From positions 1-60,316 of the IMG/VR virus record IMGVR_UViG_3300047551_002696: 60,316 bases of DNA; one strand, given 5' to 3'. Positions 1-6,968 of this stretch are shown piece by piece. Origin of the DNA: a virus. A program made the translations under genes and the position numbers. Position 1 is the stretch's first letter. Every line of letters starts with the position of its first letter. The notes beneath the pieces were generated by a model. That model was not told the origin of the DNA. It worked only from the letters and a program-made list of their open reading frames with translations, and did not search any database.

Positions 1-141
1 GTTTATTTTTGCGAACAAAATAATATTGATGTTGAGTCTGTTCCCAAACTTATTTCAAAACCATTGAAAGAAAAGATTAAGTATGAGGCAATGGAACTTA
101 ATTTTTTAAAGAAAACATCTCGAGCAAAATTGGTTTTCTAA
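1..141 (+). CDS. 33: gp33 late-transcription co-activator, C-terminal fragment
   Basis: Reading frame 1 is open from the window edge to the TAA at 139-141 and gives the last 46 residues of a protein. The stretch FCEQNNIDVESVPKLI followed by EKIKYEAMELNFLK lines up with the C-terminal part of T4 gp33 (FLEENSIPETQFAKFI...EKIQSEAIDENLL). In T4, gp33 (112 aa) bridges RNA polymerase and the gp45 sliding clamp to activate late promoters, and its extreme C-terminus carries a short hydrophobic clamp-binding motif. The final AKLVF here could play that part (inference). The gene begins upstream of the window. It is followed, as in T4, by gp59 and gp32, which supports the call. Its presence explains the TATAAATA-type motifs across the window. 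Confidence 0.85.
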   Translation, partial: VYFCEQNNIDVESVPKLISKPLKEKIKYEAMELNFLKKTSRAKLVF

Positions 142-197
142 TTCATTTTTCGGGTAAAAATTTTCCCGGTAAAAAATTCCTATATTACTTTTTTGAA
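141..197 (+). promoter_or_regulatory. Hairpin leader element upstream of gp59 (copy 1 of 2)
   Basis: This AT-rich stretch starts at the gp33 stop and runs to the gp59 start. It contains ATTTTTCGGG, an A/T spacer, CCCGG, then AAAAAATTCC and finally TACTTTTTTGAA directly at the ATG. CGGG pairs with CCCG, and the flanking T run can pair with the following A run across a small bulge, so an RNA hairpin is plausible. A very similar element lies at 27148-27205 in front of an unrelated gene. Its function is unknown: promoter, translational operator or RNA-processing site. Confidence 0.6.
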
Positions 198-793
198 TGA
201 TGCCATTTGATGCCTATAAATGTTATCTGTCTTTGAAAAATCATTTCACCAAAGACAGTTATGATTATCACAAGTATTGTGGTAAAAGTCGTGCAACCGT
301 TCAATCATTTTACAAACGTAAAGATCGTTTTTGGTTTGAGAAAGTTGCTCGTCAAAAAACAGATAAAGAAGTAGAAGAATTTTTTGTATCAAATTTTATT
401 GCTTGCACTGATCCAAGCAAACTTTGGATTGGTGAAATGATACGTGAAGGTGATGATAGATACACCTCCTGGAAAAAAAGAACACAGTCACTTTCTTATG
501 TGTTTAGAGAAGAAGTAGAATCTGTAATCCCAAATAAAAATATTGACCTAGTATTTCAAACCAGTAAAGGACATCCAATTATTCTTAAAAAGTATTTAAG
601 TGGAGAAGTTTCCATAGAAACTATGGTAATTCTTGATAAAATTCTTGGATACGTGAATGATTTTAATAAAAATTTTGATGATCCAGTGTGGGAAACCGTA
701 AGTATGAAAATAAAAAAATATAGCCCGTTCCTAAATATTGATGTATTTCGTTACCGTAAACTTTTAAAAGAAATTGTTTTAGGAGATTCATGA
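197..793 (+). CDS. 59: gp59, loader of the gp41 replicative helicase
   Basis: This 198-residue protein is close in length to T4 gp59 (217 aa). In T4, gp59 binds fork DNA and gp32-coated single strands and loads the gp41 helicase. Recognisable features are the N-terminal YKCYLSLKNHF segment, the basic YKRKDRFWFEKVA segment (T4 has YQKRRDKYFFQKLS), FFVSNFIA followed by WIGE (T4 FISNLVANQDAWIGD) and a basic C-terminus ending in YRKLLKEIV. It sits between gp33 and gp32, as in T4. Two consecutive ATG codons (197 and 200) could both start it. There is no good Shine-Dalgarno sequence; the start abuts the TACTTTTTTGAA leader element. Its ATGA stop overlaps the next start, so the two are probably translationally coupled. 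Confidence 0.9.
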   Translation: MMPFDAYKCYLSLKNHFTKDSYDYHKYCGKSRATVQSFYKRKDRFWFEKVARQKTDKEVEEFFVSNFIACTDPSKLWIGEMIREGDDRYTSWKKRTQSLSYVFREEVESVIPNKNIDLVFQTSKGHPIILKKYLSGEVSIETMVILDKILGYVNDFNKNFDDPVWETVSMKIKKYSPFLNIDVFRYRKLLKEIVLGDS

Positions 794-1134
794 GTTTCTT
801 CAAATCTGAAGTCGTCCGTGCTGAGATGGCTGAAATCAGTGAGTTACAAGAAGACATTTATAAAAATGTTTTTAAGTTTCCCACGATGACAAAAGAAGAG
901 AAAATAGAACATGTTGAAATTTTAGAGAAACTTCTTGATAAACAGAAGGTTCTTTATACACGTTTGAGTTTATCTGATGATCCTGAAGCAGTTGAAATGA
1001 AAGAACGTATTGCTCAATCAGCATCAATGATGGGTCTACCACCAAATGTGGATATGAATATTATTTTTAATAATATGTCTCGTATGCTTGATGTCATGAA
1101 AGAGCAGATTGACAAAACGGGTTCCGACCTGTAG
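790..1134 (+). CDS. DUF1825-like small protein between gp59 and gp32
   Basis: A 114-residue helical protein starting MSFFKSEVV, with EKLLDKQKVLYTRL, LSDDPEA and a C-terminal MSRMLDVMKEQID helix. The layout (an MxFF-SE start, a helix ending in a basic segment and LSDD, then a final Met-rich amphipathic helix) matches the cyanobacterial DUF1825 family as I recall it, a family of about 110 aa and unknown function. The start overlaps the gp59 stop (ATGA), so translation is probably coupled to gp59. T4 has no such gene between gp59 and gp32. A sigma70-type promoter for gp32 overlaps its last codons. Position suggests a role in replication or recombination, but nothing in the sequence proves it. 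The family call is moderately sure. Confidence 0.6.
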   Translation: MSFFKSEVVRAEMAEISELQEDIYKNVFKFPTMTKEEKIEHVEILEKLLDKQKVLYTRLSLSDDPEAVEMKERIAQSASMMGLPPNVDMNIIFNNMSRMLDVMKEQIDKTGSDL

Positions 1135-1137
1135 AAT
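1109..1137 (+). promoter_or_regulatory. sigma70-type promoter for gp32
   Basis: A consensus -35 TTGACA (1109-1114), a 17-bp spacer and TAGAAT (1132-1137; five of six matches to TATAAT). The -10 overlaps the stop codon of the DUF1825-like gene. The predicted start near 1144 leaves a leader of about 40 nt before the gp32 ATG. This would let host RNA polymerase express gp32 independently of gp33 and gp59. Confidence 0.65.
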
Positions 1138-1183
1138 AACGAAGTACACAAAAGCCAAATCCGTACACATCCGAGGTAATCTA

Positions 1184-2110
1184 ATGTCTTTTGCCGATCT
1201 TAAAAAACAATCTTCTCTTGGTTCTCTCACGCAGAAACTGGTCAAAGAAGTAGAGAAGATGAGTACAACTTCCAACGGCGCAGATGAGCGTCTGTGGAAA
1301 CCAGAAATGGATAAAACTGGAAACGGTTTTGCTGTTATCCGTTTCCTTCCTGCCCCCGAAGGTGAAGAACTTCCCTGGGCAAAAATCTATAGTCATGCAT
1401 TTCAAGGTCCTGGTGGTTGGTATATTGAGAACTCTCTGACTACGATTGGTCAGAAAGATCCCGTGTCTGAACATAACCGTGAACTGTGGAACAGTGGTAG
1501 TGATAAAGATAAAGAAACTGTGCGTAAACAGAAGCGCAAACTGTCTTACTACAGCAACATCTATGTTGTAAAGGATCCAGCAAATCCTGCAAACGAAGGC
1601 AAAGTCTTCCTATTCAAGTATGGTAAGAAGATCTTTGATAAGATCATGGAAGCAATGCAACCTGAATTTGAGGATGAAACTCCTATCAATCCTTTTGACT
1701 TCTGGCAAGGTGCTAACTTCAAACTGAAACTGGTGAAGAAGGATGGATACTGGAACTATGACAAGTCAGAGTTTGATCGTGTCGCTCCTCTCCTGGATGA
1801 TGATGATGCTCTGGAAGCAGTCTGGAAAAAGCAATATTCTCTGACTGCTGTAACTGCTCCCGATCAATTCAAGTCTTATGAAGATCTTGAGAAGCGTCTG
1901 AAGTATGTTCTTGGACAAAAGAATGCTCCTCGTCCTCGTCTGGATGAAGAGGTTGATGATGAAGACAATGATCGTGGTTCTTATGCCCCTGATTTTACTT
2001 CCCGTCGTCCTGAACCAGCACTTCCTGTTGTAAATTCTTCTTCAACTGATGTTGAAGATGATGATGAAAATGATGCTCTGTCTTACTTCCAGCGTCTTGC
2101 TGAAGGGTGA
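1184..2110 (+). CDS. 32: gp32 single-stranded DNA-binding protein
   Basis: The ATG at 1184 is chosen because CGAGG lies just upstream and the product begins MSFADLKKQS like other gp32 N-termini. An in-frame ATG at 1109 lies inside the previous gene. The 308-residue product (T4: 301) has the OB-fold core, including YSNIYVVKDPANPANEGKV (T4 [20 protein letters not shown]), FKYGKKIFDKI, FWQGANFKLKL and NYDKSEF. The C-terminus is strongly acidic (runs of D and E), as expected for the gp32 tail that contacts other replication proteins. The whole protein has no cysteine, so the T4 zinc site (His64, Cys77, Cys87, Cys90) is absent. Its TGA directly abuts the end of the convergent gp53, and a hairpin terminator follows inside that gene. 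Confidence 0.95.
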   Translation: MSFADLKKQSSLGSLTQKLVKEVEKMSTTSNGADERLWKPEMDKTGNGFAVIRFLPAPEGEELPWAKIYSHAFQGPGGWYIENSLTTIGQKDPVSEHNRELWNSGSDKDKETVRKQKRKLSYYSNIYVVKDPANPANEGKVFLFKYGKKIFDKIMEAMQPEFEDETPINPFDFWQGANFKLKLVKKDGYWNYDKSEFDRVAPLLDDDDALEAVWKKQYSLTAVTAPDQFKSYEDLEKRLKYVLGQKNAPRPRLDEEVDDEDNDRGSYAPDFTSRRPEPALPVVNSSSTDVEDDDENDALSYFQRLAEG

Positions 2111-2779
2111 TCAATCATAAAGTCTGATATTATCAGCACGTTTTAAGGTTCCAGTCACGTATTGACTGGAACCTTTTTTATATTCCATAATATCTGTCAT
2201 ATCATTAAGAATAATCCCAAGATATTCTGGTTTTAAAATAAAAATATTTCTTTTGTTATTTTCTATGGTTTCTTCGTATTCATAATTTGTGATCGGGATA
2301 GTTACATCTCTACGATCTATTTGAACATCTTCCAAGTAATCATAATATGATATTGAATGATTTTGTGGTACTTTTAATCCAGCAGGAAGAACAGTAAATC
2401 CTTGACTGTTTTTTATTTCTATAGTTTCATAATGATGAACACCATTATATAATGTATCATAATCGCCATACTTACTTAACAAATAAGCATCAAACATGTT
2501 CTGTTCTATTGGCCACTCACTTTGAACATTAACAATATTGTTGCTTAGTAAAATAACCCAGTCTAAAGATGAGTCATTATAAACTTTATACGCAACGTTA
2601 TCAGGTCTATCATCTCCAGAAATTTTATATTTCTCAAAGAAAGATAAGTTTTCAAAGATGTCATCTCTTATCTTTCCTTTTTTAAATAAATTTTTTACTT
2701 TAATATAGTCTGATATTTTAGCGTCTGGAAGTCTGCTAACATATTCAAATTCTGGAAGGTAGCGGAAATAGTTTGCCAT
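2111..2779 (-). CDS. 53: gp53 baseplate wedge subunit
   Basis: This 222-residue protein (T4 gp53: 196 aa) begins MANYFRYLPEFEYVSR and contains VAYKVYNDSSLDWVILLSNN and WPIEQNMFDAYLLSKYG, the pattern of the gp53/LysM-like wedge family (small barrel, DWVILL.NN then F.aYL..KYG). In T4, gp53 joins neighbouring wedges into the hexagonal baseplate. It is the last gene of the minus-strand operon gp4, unknown, gp48, gp53. It starts one base after the gp48 stop, with TAGGA upstream as ribosome-binding site. Its final codons encode, on the opposite strand, the gp32 terminator hairpin. Confidence 0.9.
   Translation of the reverse strand: MANYFRYLPEFEYVSRLPDAKISDYIKVKNLFKKGKIRDDIFENLSFFEKYKISGDDRPDNVAYKVYNDSSLDWVILLSNNIVNVQSEWPIEQNMFDAYLLSKYGDYDTLYNGVHHYETIEIKNSQGFTVLPAGLKVPQNHSISYYDYLEDVQIDRRDVTIPITNYEYEETIENNKRNIFILKPEYLGIILNDMTDIMEYKKGSSQYVTGTLKRADNIRLYD
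2145..2179 (+). terminator. Rho-independent terminator of gp32, inside gp53
   Basis: A perfect 13-bp inverted repeat (2145-2157 with 2163-2175) with a five-base loop, followed on the plus strand by a T run (2174-2179). On the minus strand no T run follows, so it should stop only plus-strand transcripts coming from gp32. It is entirely inside the coding sequence of gp53. Confidence 0.85.
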
Positions 2780-2780
2780 T

Positions 2781-4172
2781 TTAGAATCCTATATGAGTAT
2801 CTTTGTTTTTATCGATTTGATCATACTCATCATCAAAGATTGGTTCGAGTTCTTGGAATTGTAATGTCAATCTATATGCTGTCATTGATTTCTCATCACC
2901 ACCATATGTCATATAAGTTCCATCTGGAGTATAATCAACACTACATGATGTTAATGCACATTCTTTAAAACTATTTAAGTAAGGATGCATTTTTCCTCCA
3001 GCAGTCATATAAGAAATTGCAAACGTGTGTGGAGCTTTTAATAATAGAGAAGTTTTACTTCTCTTTACTGACATTGATTGTTTAAATGCGCGAATGATTT
3101 GACGAACCATTTTTGCTTCATTTGGATCTCTTGGATAAAACAAAAATGTAAATCCAAAACTTCTTAGGTTTGGACCAGAAAACAGTAATTCTAAGTTGTT
3201 ATTTACAACAGCACCGAATGCTCTTTGAGCTGCTGATTGACTTACTGCACTTGCTAAAAATACACCTTTAATTGCTGTTTGCAAATCTCCAGATTTTGCT
3301 CCAGCCTCTATATTTGAACCTGTATTTTCAACTGCACTTTTTGCTCCAGATACTCCACCGTTGAAGAATCCTTGTGCTATATTTGCTAGTTCTGTTTCTA
3401 CCGCATTCATTTCACCATTTTGCCAGTTAGCAGTATTTCCATCACTAATATTTGCTGGAATTGGTAGCGTGATTACTCCAATTCTTTTAGATCCTTTTAT
3501 TATTGGACTACTTCCTTCAAGAGATACAACTCTGTTTTTTGTAGTTCCAAATTGTCCACTTCCTTGTGCAGCTTGATTATCTTTTGCAAGTGATGGTGAA
3601 TATTCTAAAATTGAAAATTTAATTACATCTTGAACTTCCACTGCTAGATCTAGTGGATATTTCATGTTGAGACTATATGCATTGTCTCCAACTCTTGTAC
3701 CTGTTTTGAAAGACCCCGCTTCTTCAGACGCTGCTGCTGTTTGTGCGGCATCGGGAGGTTGTTGTTCGCCACTTTGGGGTGAAGTTCCTGGTGGTGTTCC
3801 TGCATTTGCTGCTGCAGCAGATCCACTAGCACTCGCAAGTGCTTTTTTGTCTTGTTCCGTTGTTACTCCTAAGTCTTTTTGAACTTTAGGATCTGTAACT
3901 TGTTGGGATATTCCCTGTCTTAATTGACTTTTTGGATCTCCAAGGGATGCTTTTTCATCTGCACTAGCGTTTTCGCTTGGAGTTACTTTTCCACTGGCGT
4001 CTACAGATCCAATTACTGTTGTTTTTCCTGCGCTATCTACTCTTTGTACTTCGGTAGTAAATTTTCTATTTCCATTAGCATCTTTACCGGCATCTGTTAC
4101 GACACTTTGTATATTGATATTGGCATTTCCAACCTTTACTGGTGATTGTTTGGATGTAGCGGTTGTAGCCAT
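2781..4172 (-). CDS. 48: gp48 baseplate tail-tube cap protein
   Basis: 463 residues (T4 gp48: 364). The C-terminal third has features recalled from cyanophage gp48 proteins: LRSFGFTFLFYPRDPNEA, FKECALTSCSVDYTPDGTYMTYG and MTAYRLTLQFQELEPIFDDEYD. The middle carries YPLDLAVEVQDVIKFSI. In T4, gp48 together with gp54 caps the baseplate hub and forms the platform on which the tail tube polymerises. gp54 lies close by on the other strand. The first 160 residues are low in complexity (Ala, Gly, Ser, Pro, Gln) and account for most of the extra length. A CTAAATA motif lies 21 bases upstream on the minus strand. Confidence 0.85.
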   Translation of the reverse strand: MATTATSKQSPVKVGNANINIQSVVTDAGKDANGNRKFTTEVQRVDSAGKTTVIGSVDASGKVTPSENASADEKASLGDPKSQLRQGISQQVTDPKVQKDLGVTTEQDKKALASASGSAAAANAGTPPGTSPQSGEQQPPDAAQTAAASEEAGSFKTGTRVGDNAYSLNMKYPLDLAVEVQDVIKFSILEYSPSLAKDNQAAQGSGQFGTTKNRVVSLEGSSPIIKGSKRIGVITLPIPANISDGNTANWQNGEMNAVETELANIAQGFFNGGVSGAKSAVENTGSNIEAGAKSGDLQTAIKGVFLASAVSQSAAQRAFGAVVNNNLELLFSGPNLRSFGFTFLFYPRDPNEAKMVRQIIRAFKQSMSVKRSKTSLLLKAPHTFAISYMTAGGKMHPYLNSFKECALTSCSVDYTPDGTYMTYGGDEKSMTAYRLTLQFQELEPIFDDEYDQIDKNKDTHIGF

Positions 4173-4188
4173 CAGGACAGAATGGTTT

Positions 4189-4575
4189 TTATTTATTTAG
4201 ACGGAATTTTCCATATGGGATGGAAAGCATCTCATCTAACTCATCATACTTTACAACATGAAGTTTTCCTGCAACCTCTTCCCATGTGTATTGTCTACCT
4301 TCTCTCCAATGAAAATTGATTGCTTTGAATCCCCATTTTTCTAAAGAAGTACAAGCAATTAGTGGATGCTGATCATATTCAATCTCTGGTGTTTTGGGAT
4401 TGTAAATGAAGGTATAAAATTTTCCTGGTTCTGGATATAGCACTTCTTCCTTCAAAACATCAAGAATGATAAGCATTAAATCTTCTGGGTCACTGGTCCC
4501 AGTTTCATCAATTCTTTTTCTAAGTTCTCTCATTCTTGGTGGGATTTTAGAGTATTTCCCAAAACCTTCTGCCAT
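4189..4575 (-). CDS. Conserved-looking protein of unknown function between gp4 and gp48
   Basis: 128 residues, not assigned to a family. The N-terminal third is charged and helical (RMRELRKRIDETG, DLMLIILDVLKEE). The C-terminal part has an aromatic-rich module: GKFYTFIYNPKTP, HPLIACTSL, GFKAINFHWREGRQY and IPYGKFRLNK. No signal peptide or membrane segment is visible. It shares an operon with gp4 (its start overlaps the gp4 stop) and gp48/gp53, so a structural or assembly role in head or baseplate completion is likely, but this rests on position only. Confidence 0.75.
   Translation of the reverse strand: MAEGFGKYSKIPPRMRELRKRIDETGTSDPEDLMLIILDVLKEEVLYPEPGKFYTFIYNPKTPEIEYDQHPLIACTSLEKWGFKAINFHWREGRQYTWEEVAGKLHVVKYDELDEMLSIPYGKFRLNK
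4194..4200 (-). promoter_or_regulatory. Candidate late promoter for gp48-gp53
   Basis: CTAAATA on the minus strand, overlapping the last codons of the 128-residue gene and 21 bases before the gp48 start. The motif is the variant repeated before many virion genes in this window. Confidence 0.45.
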
Positions 4576-5021
4576 TACTTGATACCTAATTCTTCTTCGG
4601 TAATGATTTTGAATTCTATCATTCTATCCGCACAAAACTCTTTTGCTGCTTTCCATTTTGCTTGATTGACCTCATAAGTAACACATTCATGCAGATAAGA
4701 TTTTGTTACTCTTGATTTCTTAACTGGAGGTCTGGTCTGTTTTTTGGGTTTAACTTCAATCACATATGTTTTGATTTGTCCAGTACTCTCTTTAACTTTA
4801 ATAATAAAATCTGGATAGTAACGATGAACTCTTCTATCTACTGGTGATATGTAAGGAATGTAAAACTCTTCACTACCCCATTCCAAAATACTTTCATTCA
4901 GATCACACCAATGACAAAATTTTCTTTCCCAACTACTGCGGCAAATAATATTATTGGGATCCCCTTTATATTTTTTGGGGTATGACGGTTTATACTTACT
5001 TTTAATACTTTCTGCCATCAT
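4575..5021 (-). CDS. 4: gp4 head-completion protein with nuclease-like core
   Basis: 148 residues, close to T4 gp4 (150). The N-terminus KYKPSYPKKYKGDP and then RSSWERKFCHWCD is nearly the T4 sequence. A PD-(D/E)xK-type arrangement is visible: Glu32 in SSWERKF, Asp71 in YYPDFII and Glu89-Val-Lys91 in VIEVK. In T4, gp4 works with gp50/gp65 at the DNA-filled head vertex before tail joining. It is the first gene of the minus-strand operon. Two adjacent ATG codons are possible starts. The opposite-strand gp54 starts 32 bases away, and a perfect TATAAATA lies between them. Confidence 0.92.
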   Translation of the reverse strand: MMAESIKSKYKPSYPKKYKGDPNNIICRSSWERKFCHWCDLNESILEWGSEEFYIPYISPVDRRVHRYYPDFIIKVKESTGQIKTYVIEVKPKKQTRPPVKKSRVTKSYLHECVTYEVNQAKWKAAKEFCADRMIEFKIITEEELGIK

Positions 5022-5044
5022 ACATAATATATAAGGTCAAAAAG

Positions 5045-5052
5045 TATTTATA
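5045..5052 (-). promoter_or_regulatory. T4-type late promoter for the gp4 operon
   Basis: Exact TATAAATA on the minus strand in the short gap between divergent gp4 and gp54, 24 bases upstream of the gp4 start. No equally good match points towards gp54. Confidence 0.65.
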
Positions 5053-5053
5053 G

Positions 5054-6007
5054 ATGGCTGTACCAAGAAGTAGATCTTTAGCTGAAATAAAGAACACTTT
5101 ACTACATCCTGCAACCACAAATCATTTTGTTGTGTCCATACCCAAACCTCAGGGTTTAACACCACAGTATCTTTTTCAAAATGGACTTTCTTATGATATT
5201 GATAAGTTAGAACTTCTTTGTTCTGATGCATTACTCCCTGGTTCTACATTTGCGACACATGATATTACTGGCGATTATCATGGATCAACTCATCGTCATG
5301 CATATAGAAGACAGTATGATGATAGAATTGATTTGGGATTTTATGTTGATGCAACAAATTATCTGCCAATTCGATTTTTTGAAGTGTGGATGAAGTATAT
5401 TGCTGGGGAGCAAATTGCATCTGCTGAAAGTGGTCGTCCAGGAGTTTCTGATGAACAATATTTTTATAGAATGAATTGGCCAAAAAATTATATTTGCAAT
5501 CAAGGATTGGAAGTTATTAAATTTGAAAAAAGTAGTATGGGGCAGGCAATAGGAGCAAAAGGTACAAGATTATCCTATAATTTTGTTAATTGTTTCCCAA
5601 TTGCAATGCAATCAATGCCAGTTTCTTATGATGGAACCGGTTTGTTAAAATGTAATGTATCACTATCTTATGTTAGATACTTTTTATCTCCAGCATCACC
5701 AAAAGCAGATGGGTCTGAAGCAGTTGCTCAGGGAGCATCAGATAATCCTATAAACCAAGCGCAAGCTAATGCCGCATTGAATGGTGGTAGAGATGATCTT
5801 GCAATTTGGGCACTATCAAACCGCCAAATGGTTGAATCTGTAGGGACTGCTGAGCAGAGGGCAATTCTTGCTGATGCAAATCTTAGGTTCCCTGTTGGTT
5901 CTGCTGCCAGAGAGGCGCTTAGAAATAGAGCTAGATCTGGAACTTATTCTGCTGGAACTGGTGGTGCATTTAAAGGAAGACCAATTAATGGTCCTCTTGG
6001 ATTCTAA
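5054..6007 (+). CDS. 54: gp54 baseplate tail-tube initiator
   Basis: 317 residues (T4 gp54: 320). The N-terminus MAVPRSRSLAEIKNTLLHPATTNHFVVSIP and the middle LELLCSDALLPGSTFATHD followed by GSTHRHAYRRQYDDRIDLGFYVD are typical of gp54 and related tube-fold proteins, and FFEVWMKYIAGEQ fits the same fold. In T4, gp54 sits on gp48 and starts polymerisation of the gp19 tube. The last 100 residues are rich in Ala, Gly and Arg. The start is the first ATG of the frame, 32 bases from the divergent gp4 start, with no strong Shine-Dalgarno sequence. Confidence 0.9.
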   Translation: MAVPRSRSLAEIKNTLLHPATTNHFVVSIPKPQGLTPQYLFQNGLSYDIDKLELLCSDALLPGSTFATHDITGDYHGSTHRHAYRRQYDDRIDLGFYVDATNYLPIRFFEVWMKYIAGEQIASAESGRPGVSDEQYFYRMNWPKNYICNQGLEVIKFEKSSMGQAIGAKGTRLSYNFVNCFPIAMQSMPVSYDGTGLLKCNVSLSYVRYFLSPASPKADGSEAVAQGASDNPINQAQANAALNGGRDDLAIWALSNRQMVESVGTAEQRAILADANLRFPVGSAAREALRNRARSGTYSAGTGGAFKGRPINGPLGF

Positions 6008-6022
6008 ATAAGCATCTAAATA
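6004..6022 (+). promoter_or_regulatory. Tandem candidate late promoters before gp26
   Basis: Two CTAAATA copies 12 bases apart (6004-6010, overlapping the gp54 stop, and 6016-6022), 32 bases or more upstream of gp26. A TAGGA ribosome-binding site follows at 6045-6049. Confidence 0.5.
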
Positions 6023-6053
6023 ACTCTACCTGAAAAACATTCTATAGGACATT

Positions 6054-6773
6054 ATGCCATTACCTAAGATTTCTACACCAACTTATGAACTTGAGTTGCC
6101 ATCAACAGGAAAAACAATCAAGTATAGACCTTTCTTAGTAAAAGAAGAAAAGCTTTTAGTTATTGCATTGGAAAGTGAAGACAATAAACAAATTACAAAT
6201 GCAATTAAATCTGTAATCAAAAATTGTATTCTTGCAAAAGATATTAAAGTAGAAAACTTACCAACGTTTGATATTGAATATCTCTTCTTAAACATTAGAG
6301 GAAAATCTGTTGGAGAAGAGGTTGAGGTTAATATTATCTGCCCTGATGACAATGAAACTAATGTTTTAGTCAAGATAGATCTTGATGATATTCAAGTTCA
6401 AAAGAACGAAGAGCACAGTAATAAAATTAAACTTGATGATAATATTATGATGGAAATGAAATATCCATCTCTTGAACAGTTTATTAAGAATAATTTTGAT
6501 TTCAATAATAATAATGCAATGGATCAATCATTTGAATTGATTGCATCTTGTATTGATAAAATTTATACTGAAGATGAGGTTTGGTCTGCTGCAGATGTAA
6601 CTAAAAAAGAATTGACAGAGTTCTTAGAATCAATGAATTCTTCTCAATTTAAGGATATTGAAAAATTCTTTGAAACAATGCCTAAACTTTCTCATAAAAT
6701 TACTGTTAAGAATCCAAAAACATCAGTTGAAAGTGAAGTTGTTCTGGAAGGGTTAGCAAGTTTTTTCGCGTAG
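6054..6773 (+). CDS. 26: gp26 baseplate hub / tail-assembly chaperone-type protein
   Basis: 239 residues (T4 gp26: 208). The start MPLPKISTPTYELELPSTG and KYRPFLVKEEKLLVIALES match the T4-type gp26 beginning (LPS.GK...RPF.VKEEK.LL.A.ES). In T4 it is a hub assembly protein. The rest is acidic and helical, with a CysPheD-like motif IICPDDNETN. The stop (6771-6773) is preceded by the heptamer T-TTT-TTC in the correct phase, and the gp51-like ORF follows in the -1 frame. Together with its position just before the tape-measure-like genes, this suggests that part of the product is extended by frameshifting, as with lambda gpG/gpGT. Confidence 0.85.
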   Translation: MPLPKISTPTYELELPSTGKTIKYRPFLVKEEKLLVIALESEDNKQITNAIKSVIKNCILAKDIKVENLPTFDIEYLFLNIRGKSVGEEVEVNIICPDDNETNVLVKIDLDDIQVQKNEEHSNKIKLDDNIMMEMKYPSLEQFIKNNFDFNNNNAMDQSFELIASCIDKIYTEDEVWSAADVTKKELTEFLESMNSSQFKDIEKFFETMPKLSHKITVKNPKTSVESEVVLEGLASFFA

Positions 6774-6791
6774 CCATGGTCCATATGGACC
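6761..6791 (+). promoter_or_regulatory. Candidate -1 programmed frameshift site (slippery heptamer plus hairpin)
   Basis: TTTTTTC at 6761-6767 is in the phase X-XXY-YYZ relative to gp26 (codons AGT, TTT, TTC). Both slipped codons would still pair with tRNA-Phe. Ten bases downstream, 6778-6791 is a 14-base perfect palindrome able to form a GGTCC/GGACC stem with an ATAT loop. The -1 frame is open from the heptamer into the gp51-like ORF without a stop. A shift would yield a product of about 301 residues. Confidence 0.6.
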
Positions 6792-6958
6792 TTGAGAATT
6801 ACTTTAGACTTAATTTTGCCTTGATACAGTACCATAAATATTCATTATGGGAAATTGAAAATATGATTCCTTGGGAAAGAGACATTTATGTTGGGTTATT
6901 ACAACAGCATCTTGAAGAGGAAGAACTAAAACAGCAACAACAAAAGTCTAGTCTCTAA
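6776..6958 (+). CDS. 51: gp51-like small hub/chaperone ORF, probably expressed by -1 frameshift from gp26
   Basis: 60 residues counted from the ATG at 6776. The motif LWEIENMIPWERDIYVGLLQQHLEEEE resembles the C-terminal module of tail-assembly chaperone second ORFs and what cyanophage annotations call gp51; T4 gp51 is much longer (249 aa), so the name is tentative. The ATG lies two bases after the gp26 stop, has no Shine-Dalgarno sequence at a usable distance, and sits at the foot of a hairpin, so independent initiation looks poor. The frame is -1 relative to gp26 and stays open back to the slippery heptamer. It ends 10 bases before the first tape-measure-like gene. Confidence 0.6.
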   Translation: MVHMDLENYFRLNFALIQYHKYSLWEIENMIPWERDIYVGLLQQHLEEEELKQQQQKSSL

Positions 6959-6968
6959 GTAAAGTAGA

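Noticed and set aside
1109-1183. Upstream ATG extension of gp32
   Set aside because: It overlaps the DUF1825-like gene and the likely promoter. The start at 1184 has CGAGG upstream and gives the expected gp32 N-terminus.
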